From an uncultured Lachnoclostridium sp. (lineage in GTDB: Bacteria; Bacillota; Clostridia; Lachnospirales; Lachnospiraceae): a stretch of DNA of 64,000 nucleotides. The number at the start of each line of letters is the position of its first letter. Positions within the stretch are counted from its first letter, which is position 1. Under the pieces are notes generated by a model. That model ran no database searches. It worked only from the letters and a program-made list of their open reading frames with translations, and was not told where the DNA came from. Location: assembly GCA_946415315.1 (NCBI GenBank), contig CAMKRZ010000013.1, positions 1 to 64,000 of the forward strand. The letters run 5' to 3'. The translations under genes and the position numbers were made by a program. Shown here in pieces: positions 1 through 9,000 of the stretch.

Positions 1-45
1 CCCCCTTAGGTAGATTTTGGTATTTACCGTGTCTACCTCAGGGGG
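1..45 (-). terminator. Hairpin downstream of the giant adhesin, cut by the window edge
   Basis: Positions 1-14 and 32-45 are inverted copies of each other (arms CCCCCTTAGGTAGA and TCTACCTCAGGGGG) with a single mismatch and a 17-base loop. It lies 50 bases beyond the adhesin stop codon on the minus strand, where a terminator is expected. Any U-run would fall outside the window, so the terminator call is unproven. Confidence 0.5.
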
Positions 46-97
46 ATCATATCATTTCGACACCCCTTTAATCATGTATTATCGGTTTTCAATCAAC

Positions 98-3000
98 CTA
101 TTGAGCGGATGCATCCTCCTGCCGTCTGCGAACAGCGAGCACCACGGTCGCTGCGCCGAGCAGGAATACCCACCAGATCAGCAATCCGGAATCACCGGTC
201 TTCGGAGCATCGGGCTTTGTCTCCGGCTCCGTCGTATCCTTAGGATCTTCCGTCTGCTTATCCTGCTTCTCGGGATCGTCCTTATGCTCAGGCTCATCAG
301 GATTAACCGGATTCACAGGTTCATCCTTCTGCTCAGGTTCGTCAGGATTCACAGGATTTACTGGGTTCACCGGTTCCACCGAATCATCTTTCTGCTCAGG
401 AACATCGGGATTTACCGGATCGTCGGGATTCACCGGATCATCAGGGTTCACCGGATCATCAGGGTTCACCGGATCGTCAGGATTCACCGGATCGTCGGGA
501 TTTACCGGATCGTCGGGATTCACCGGATCATCAGGGTTCACCGGGTCGTCAGGATTTACCGGATCATCGGGGTTCACCGGATCGTCGGGGTTCACCGGAT
601 CATCAGGATTCACCGGATCGTCGGGATTTACCGGGTCGTCGTTCTTTGTGATTACAAACTCATCAATTGCTGTTGCGGATTCATGGTTTTCGGTCTCAGG
701 AATCGTCACTCGTACAACATACTCGCCCTCCTCCGTCGGAGGATTCGTTGTGTACTCGGTTCCATCCTTGACCTTATACTCAATAATGATGTCATTGCTG
801 TCCACGTCATCCGGCACACCGGAGATCTCAGGCGTCGGCAATGTCTTACCGCTCTCGCCGTCCTCCTGAACAACCGTGATGATGACTGAATCCTTCGGAG
901 TAATCTTGATCGTGATGATCTCTGTCTTTCCGGTATGGTTCTCACTGTCGTCGATCGTGACCTTGATCTTGACTTCTCCGGTCTCGGAACCGGGCACCAG
1001 ATTATTGTCCTCATCAATCTGAGCATCGCCTGCCGTCGTACCGTCATCAATGATCTCGAACGTTACATCGCCGGATGCATCCTCTACCAATTCCTCGAGG
1101 TTAATCTTGTGATCATCATCCGGAAGCGTATTGACAGTCACTTCCTTCTCCTCGGTAGTGATAACCGCCGGATCCTCGCTCTTTTCAATCGTGAGTTCAC
1201 CGTTCTCGAAGATTACATTGTAGTTGCCCTGCTCCTCTTCACCCACAGGGATGATATCATAGGTGCCGGCATCCTCGCCTTCTTCTCTGATCAGCTCGAA
1301 TACAATTTCATTTTCCGTGTCGCCGTCTACAAGACCGGTGATCGTCGCGGTAAATTCAGGATCCTCGTCACCGTAGTTCTTCTGCTTGTCCTCCGCGGTA
1401 ACAACCACGGTCACAGGCGTCACAGTAAGATCGCCGTTCTCATACGTGATATAATATTTCGCCGTGACATCCTCACCGTCTGCATTCACGATCTTCACGT
1501 CGGACGGTACATTCTCACAAGATCCTACATCCGTCTGGCTTCCCGTGATCGCAATGGTCTCGATACGGTCGCCATCCTCAAGGCCTTCCGATGAGTAACC
1601 CTCATTCGTCAGGGGCGTTCCGTCATATACCTTCTTATCGCTGTCCGCCGTGATCGTGACAACGATCTTGTCCGTTACTGTCAGTTTTCCGTCCACATAC
1701 GTAATGTCATAACAATTCGTGACATCCTGGTCGAAAATGTTGACAATCACCGCATCCGAAGGCTTGTTATCGCTTTCGCCGACCTCCGTCTGACTGCCGG
1801 TCACGGTTACGGATTTGATCGTATCGCCATCTCCAAGTGTTGTATTCGTGTAACTGTCCTTGGTAAGCGGTGTTTCATCATACGTCTTCGCAGCACTGTC
1901 TGCTGTGATAGTGATGGCCTTCTTCGTTACTTCCAGTTCGCCGTTTACGTATTCAATATCGTAGGACGAAGTAACATCCTCACCCTCAGCGTTCACGATC
2001 TTTGCTTCGGACGGTACGTTGTCACTTGTTCCTACAACCGTACGGCTTCCGATCACAGTTACACTCTTAATCGAGTCGCCCTCTGCAAGATCATCAATCG
2101 CGCAGGAATCATTTGTAAGCGGTGTTCCGTCGTATTCCTTCGTATTGCTGTCCGCCGTGATGGTGATGGACTTCTTCGTTACTTCCAGTTCGCCGTTTGC
2201 GTATTCAATATTGTAGGACGAAGTAACATCCTCACCCTCAGCGTTCACGATCTTTGCTTCGAACGGTACGTTGTCACTGGTACCTGCAACGGTCTGGCTT
2301 CCGGTCACAATCACGCTGTCAATCTTGTCACCTGTTGCCAACTCAGTGTTCGTGTAGCTGTCCTTCATAAGAGGCGTTCCGTCGTACACCTTCGTGTCGC
2401 TGTCCGCCGTGATGGTGACGGACTTAGGCGTTACTGTAAGTTCGCCGTTCTTGTACTCAATATCGTAGGACGAGGTGACATCCTTACCATCCGCATTCAC
2501 GATCTTCGCGTCGGACGGTACGTTGTTGCTTGCGCCTACAACCGTCTGGCTGCCGGCCACAGTTGCACTCTCAATCGAGTCGCCCTCTGCCAAAGCAGTG
2601 TTCGTGTAGCTGTTCTTCGTAAGCGGCGTTCCGTCGTACACCTTCTCGTCGCTGTCCGCCGTGATGGTGATGTCCTTCTTCGTTACTTCCAGTTCACCGT
2701 TCGCATATGTGATTTCATAGGACGTGGTGACATCATCACCATTCGCATTCACGATCTTCGCTGCGGACGGTTCGTTGTCACTCGTACCTGCGACGGTTTG
2801 GATGCCGGTCACGGTCACACTCTCAATCTTATCGCCCTCTGCCAAAGCAGTGTTCGTGTAACTGTTCTTCGTGAGTGCCGTTCCGTCATACACCTTCTCG
2901 TCGCTGTCCGCCGAAATGGTGATGGCCTTCTTCGTTACTTCCAGTTCACCGTTTGCATATGTGATTTCGTAGGATGTAGTGACATCCTCACCATCCGCAT

Positions 3001-6000
3001 TCACAATCTTCGCTTCGGAAGGTACGTTGTCGCTCTTTCCTGCTACGGTCTGGCTGCCGGTCACGGTTGCACTCTCGATGACATCGCCTTCTGCAAGATC
3101 ATTGCTCGAGCAGCTGTCCTTCGTGAGTTCCGTTCCGTCGTACTCCTTCTTATCGCTGTCTGCCGTGATGGTGATGGCCTTAGGCGTTACCTTCAGTTCG
3201 CCGTTCTCATACGTAATCTCGTAGGACGACGTAACATCATCACCGTTTGCATTCACAATCTTCGCTTTGGACGGTTCGTTGTCGCTCTTTCCTGCTTCAG
3301 TCTGGCTTCCGGTCACAGTCACGTTGTCAACCTTGTCGCCTGTTGCCAATTCGGTGTTCGTGTAACTGTCCTTCGTAAGGGCCGTTCCGTCGTACACTTT
3401 CTCGTCGCTGTCTGCCACGATGGTGATAGTCTTCGGAGTTACTTCAAGTGCACCGTTCTTGTACTCAATATCGTAGGACGAAGTGACATCCACACCCTTC
3501 GCGTTCACGATCTTCGCCGCAGACGGTACGTTGTTGCTTGCGCCTACAACCGTCTGGCTGCCGGCCACAGTTGCACTCTCAATCGAGTCGCCCTCTGCCA
3601 AAGCAGTGTTCGTGTAACTGTCCTTCGTAAGCGCCGTTCCGTCGTACACCTTCTCGTCGCTGTCCGCCGTGATGGTGACGGACTTAGGTGTTACTTCAAG
3701 TGCACCGTTCTTATACGTGATCTCGTAAGACGACGTAACATCCTCACCCTTCGCATTTACAATCTTCGCCGCAGACGGTTCGTTGTCGCTCTTTCCTGCT
3801 TCGGTCTGGCTGCCGGTCACGGTCACGCTTTCAACCTTGTCGCCTGCTGCCAAATCAGTGTTCGTGTAGCTGTCCTTCGTAAGTGCAGTTCCATCGTACA
3901 CCTTCGAATCACTGTCTGCTGTGATGGTGACGGACTTAGGCGTTACTTCCAGTTTACCGTTTGCATATGTGATTTCGTAGGACTTGGTGACATCGTCGCC
4001 ATCCGCATTTACAATCTTTGCTTCGGAAGGTACGTTGTTACTCGTACCGACTAACGTCTGGTTACCGGTCACGGTCACGCTGTCAATCTTGTCGCCTGTT
4101 GCCAACGAGGTATTCGTGTAACCGTCCTTCGTAAGCGGCGTTCCGTCGTACACCTTCTCGTCGCTGTCTGCCGTGATGGTGACAGACTTGGGCGTTACTT
4201 CCAGTTCACCGTTTGCGTATGTGATCTCGTAGGACTTGGTAACATCCTCGCCAGCCGCATTTACAATTTTTGCTTCGGACGGAATGTTGTCGCTCTTTCC
4301 TGCTAAGGTCTGGCTGCCGGTCACAGTTGCACTCTCGATGACATCGCCTTCTGCAAGATCATTGCTCGAGCAGGTGTCCTTCGTAAGAGCAGTTCCATCG
4401 TACTCCTTCTTATCGCTGTCCGCCGTGATAGTGATGGACTTGGGTGTTACCTTCAGTTCGCCGTTCTCATATTTAATCTCATAGGACGACGTTACATCCT
4501 TACCATTCGCATCTACAATCTTTGCTGCGGACGGCACGTTGTCGCTTGTACCTGCAACAGTCTGGCTGCCGGTCACAGTCACGCTTTCAATCTTGTCACC
4601 TGCTGCCAACTCGGTGTTTGTGTAACTGTTCTTCGTAAGCGGCGTTCCGTCGTACTCCTTCTCATCGCTGTCTGCCGTGATGGTGATTGACTTAGGCGTT
4701 ACTTCCAGTGCACCGTTCTTATACTCAATATCGTAAGACGAGGTGACATCCTCACCATCCGCATTCACAATCTTCGCTGCGGACGGTACGTTGTCACTGG
4801 TTCCCACAACCGTCTGGCTTCCGTTCACGGTCACGCTCTCAATCTCGTCGCCTGCAGCCAAATCTGTGTTCGTGTAGCTATTCTTCGTAAGCGCTGTTCC
4901 GTCATACTCCTTCTTATCGCTGTCCGCCGTAATTTCGATGGTCATAGGAGTTACTTTCAACTCGCCGTCTACATACTTGATATCGTAGCAATCAGTGACG
5001 TCTTCATCATCCGCATTTACAATCTTCGCCGCAGACGGTACGTTGTTGCTCGTACCTGCAACGGTCCGGCTGCCGGTCACGGTCACGCTGTTAAACTTGT
5101 CGCCCACTGCCAAATCAGTGTTCGTGTAACTGTTCTTCGTAAGTGCCGTTCCGTCGTACACCTTCGAATCGCTGTCTGCTGTGATGGTGACGGACTTAGG
5201 CGTTACTTCCAGTTTGCCGTTTGCGTATGTAATCTCGTAGGACTTGGTGACATCGTCGCCATCCGCATTTACAATCTTTGCTTCGGAAGGTACGTTGTTA
5301 CTCGTACCGACTAACGTCTGGTTACCGGTCACGGTCACGCTGTCAATCTTGTCGCCTGTTGCCAACGAGGTATTCGTGTAACCGTCCTTCGTAAGCGGCG
5401 TTCCGTCGTACACCTTCTCGTCGCTGTCTGCCGTGATGGTGACAGACTTGGGCGTTACTTCCAGTTCACCGTTTGCGTATGTGATCTCGTAGGACTTGGT
5501 AACATCCTCACCAGCCGCATTCACAATCTTTGCTTCGGACGGTACGTTGTCGCTCGTATCTGCAACCGTCTGGCTGCCGGTCACGGTCACACTTTCAATC
5601 GTGTCACCCTCTGCTAAATCAGTGTTCGTGTAACTGTCCTTCGTAAGCGCGGTTCCGTCGTACACTTTCTCAGCGCTGTCTGCCGTGATGGTGATCGGCT
5701 TCGGCGTTACTTCCAGTTCACCGGTATTATATGTAATAGCATACTTGTCCGTGACATCTTCGCCGTCTGCATTCACGATCTTCACATCGGATACTACATT
5801 GTCACTCTTTCCTGCTACAGTCTGGCTGCCCGCAATCGTAATGCTCTCGATGCTGTCGCCTTCCTCAAGCCCATCCGTTGTGTAATCCTCATTGGTCAGG
5901 GCCGTTCCATCATATTCTTTGGTACCGCTGCCGGTCGTAATCGTGAGGTTAATCTTATCCGTTACCGTCAGTTTTCCGTTCACATACGTGATGTCATAGC

Positions 6001-9000
6001 TCTCCGTGACAACCTGGTCGGAACCATTTACGATCACAGCCCCGGAAGGCTTGTTGTCGCTTTCGCCGACCGCTGTCTGGCTGCCGGTCACGGTTACGGA
6101 TTGGAAAATGTCGCCATCCGCCAGTGCCGTGCTCGTGTAACTGTCTTTGGTAAGCGGTGTTTCATCGAAAGTCTTCGATGCACTGTCCGCAGTAATCGTA
6201 ACAGGTTTCTTTGTTACCTTCAGCTCGCCGTTCTCATAATTAATGGTATAGCAGTCGGTAACATCCACACCGGCATCATTGACAATCTTTGCATCGGACG
6301 GTACATTACCGCTTGTCCCTGCGAATGTCTGACTTCCGGTTACAGTAATGCTTTCGATGCTGTCATTTCCCGCGAGATCTTTACTTTCTGCCTCTTCAGC
6401 AGTCAATTCAGTACCATCATATACTTTCTCTGCAGATTTGGCTGTGATCGTAATCTCTTTCGGGGTTACCGTCAGCGTGCCGTTTACATACGTGATGGCA
6501 TAGTTTTCCGTAACATCTTCGTCATGTTGTTCGTTGCGAATAACTGCCTTGGAAGGAACGTTTTCAGATCCCCCTACCAAAGTCTGCGCTCCCGAAACTA
6601 CGATATCGGTAATGCTGTCTCCAGCGCCAAGTTCATCGTTGGTATAGTCAGAATTTGACAACGGTGTGCCGTCGTATACCTTTTCATCGCTTGCCGCAGT
6701 GATGGTAATCACCCTCCGCGTTACTTTCAGCGTACCGTTCTCATATGTGATGTCGTAGCAATCGGTGACGTCCGTACCGTCGGAATTCACGATCAATGCG
6801 TCAGACGGTACATTGTTCGTCGAACCGACTGTGGTTCTTCTTCCGGTTATTGTGATATTCTCAATGGAGTCGCCCTCCACCAGATCATTTTCACCACAGG
6901 AACAACTGTCGCATGTCAATGCAGTACCGTCATATTGCTTCTCGTCACTTCCTGCTGTGATGGTGATCGGCTTGGGAGTTACTTCCAGTTCACCGTTCTT
7001 GTACGTGATAGTATAGCAATCGGTAACTTCCACACCATCCGCATTTACTATCTTTGCATCGGACGGTACGTTGTCACTTGAACCGACTAACGTCTGGCTG
7101 CCGGTCACGGTTGCACTCTCGATGGTGTCACCTGTTGCAAGATCGCCACTCGAGCAGGTATCCTTCGTGAGCACCGTTCCGTCGTACACCTTCTCTGCGC
7201 TGTCCGCTGTGATGGTGATGGGCTTAGGCGTTACTTCCAGTGCACCGTTCTTATACTTAATATCGTAAGACGAGGTGACATCCTCACCATCCGCATTTAC
7301 GATCTTTGCTTCGGACGGTACGTTGTCACTTTCTCCTGCAATCGTCTGGCTTCCGTTCACGGTGACGCTTTCAATCGAATCATTTTCCGCCAGTGACGTG
7401 TTGGTGTAGCTGTCCTTCGTAAGCGGCGTTCCGTCATACACTTTCGTGTCACTGCCTGCCGTGATGGTGATTGACTTCGGTGTAACAGTCAGTTCACCCG
7501 CCTCATATTCAATAGAATACTTGTAGGTGACATCCTCACCCTTGGCATTTACGATCTTTGCATTGGAAGGAGTATTTTCACTCGTTCCGGCCTTAGTCTG
7601 ACTTCCGTCAAAATCAACTGATGCGATGGTGTCGCCTTCGTCCAGAGAACCCGTAAGTGTGTACGTATCGCTTGTCAGTTCTGTGCCGTCGTATTCTTTG
7701 TCTGCGTTTTCCGCCGTAATTATGATCTCGTTCTGTGCGAGAATCTTCAGTTCACCGTTTACATACTCAATATCGTAGCAGAACGTAACATCCTTGTCTC
7801 CGTTAAAGATCTTTGCATCGTGAGGAACATTTTCTTCTGTTCCGGGGTCGGTTATTGCCCCACTCACGGAGACGCTCTCAATTGTATCTCCGTCAACTAA
7901 ATCGGTATGCGTGTAACTGTCCTTTGTCAGAGGCTCGCCGTTATAGTACCGTTCTGCACTGTCGGCAGTGATTGTCAGCGGCTTCTTCGTTACCTTCAGC
8001 TCGCCGTTTGCATACGTGATATCGTAGCAGGCCGTAACGTCTTCACCGGCTGCATTTCTGATCATTGCATCCGACGGCGTACTTGGGCTCGTACCGACTA
8101 CTGTCCGGCTTCCGGAAACCTCAACATTCTCGATGGAGTCACCTTCCGCCAGCTCATTTCCATCGTATGTGTAATCACTCTGCGTCAGTTCCGTACCGTC
8201 ATATACCTTCTCAGCATCCTCGGCTGTGATCGTAATCGGCCTCAGCTTAACGGTCAGATCACCCTCCTTATATTCAATAGAATACTTGTAGGTGACATCC
8301 TCATCGGCTTGATTAACAATCTTCGCATTGGAAGGAATATTATCGCTCGTACCGACCTTAGTCTGACTTCCATCGAAATCAACCGATACGATGGTATCGC
8401 CTTCGTCCAGTTCGCCATCATATGTATACGACTCGCTCGTCAGTTCCGTACCATCATATACTTTATCTGCATCTGTCGCAGTAATCGTGATCTCCTTCTG
8501 TGCAAGAACCTTCAGTTCACCATTTACATACGTTATATCGTAGCAGAACGTAACATCCTTGTCTCCGTTAATGATCTTTGCATCGCGAGGAACATTTTTT
8601 TCTGTTCCGGGGTCGGTTATTGCCCCGCTCACGGAGACGCTCTCAATTGTATCTCCGGCAGCAAGATCGGTATGCGTGTAACTGTTCTGTGTCAGCGGCT
8701 CGCCGTTATAGTACCGTTCTGCACTGTCGGCGGTGATCGTCAGCGGCTTCTGTGTTACCTCCAACGTGCCGGGCACGTATGTAATCTCGTAGCAATAGGT
8801 GACATCCCCAACGCCCGTTCTGTAAATCACCGCGTCATGCGGTACATTGTTGCTTGTGCCGACCACAGTCTGACTGCCGTCATATTGGGAAGATATGTAG
8901 AGGTCTCCGGCCGCCAATCCATTGCAAAAACTACTTGCTCTCGTCAGCGCAGTACCGTCATATACCTTCTCAGCACCATACGCCGTAACCGTCAGAGGTC

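Noticed and set aside
410-642. Possible CRISPR-like array of short repeats
   Set aside because: The 18-bp units are directly adjacent with no unique spacers and encode NPDDPV in frame; it is a coding repeat.
17-889. Plus-strand 290-residue open frame rich in Arg/Ile repeats
   Set aside because: It is the mirror of the adhesin's NPDDPV repeat on the other strand. It has no ribosome site and its composition is implausible.
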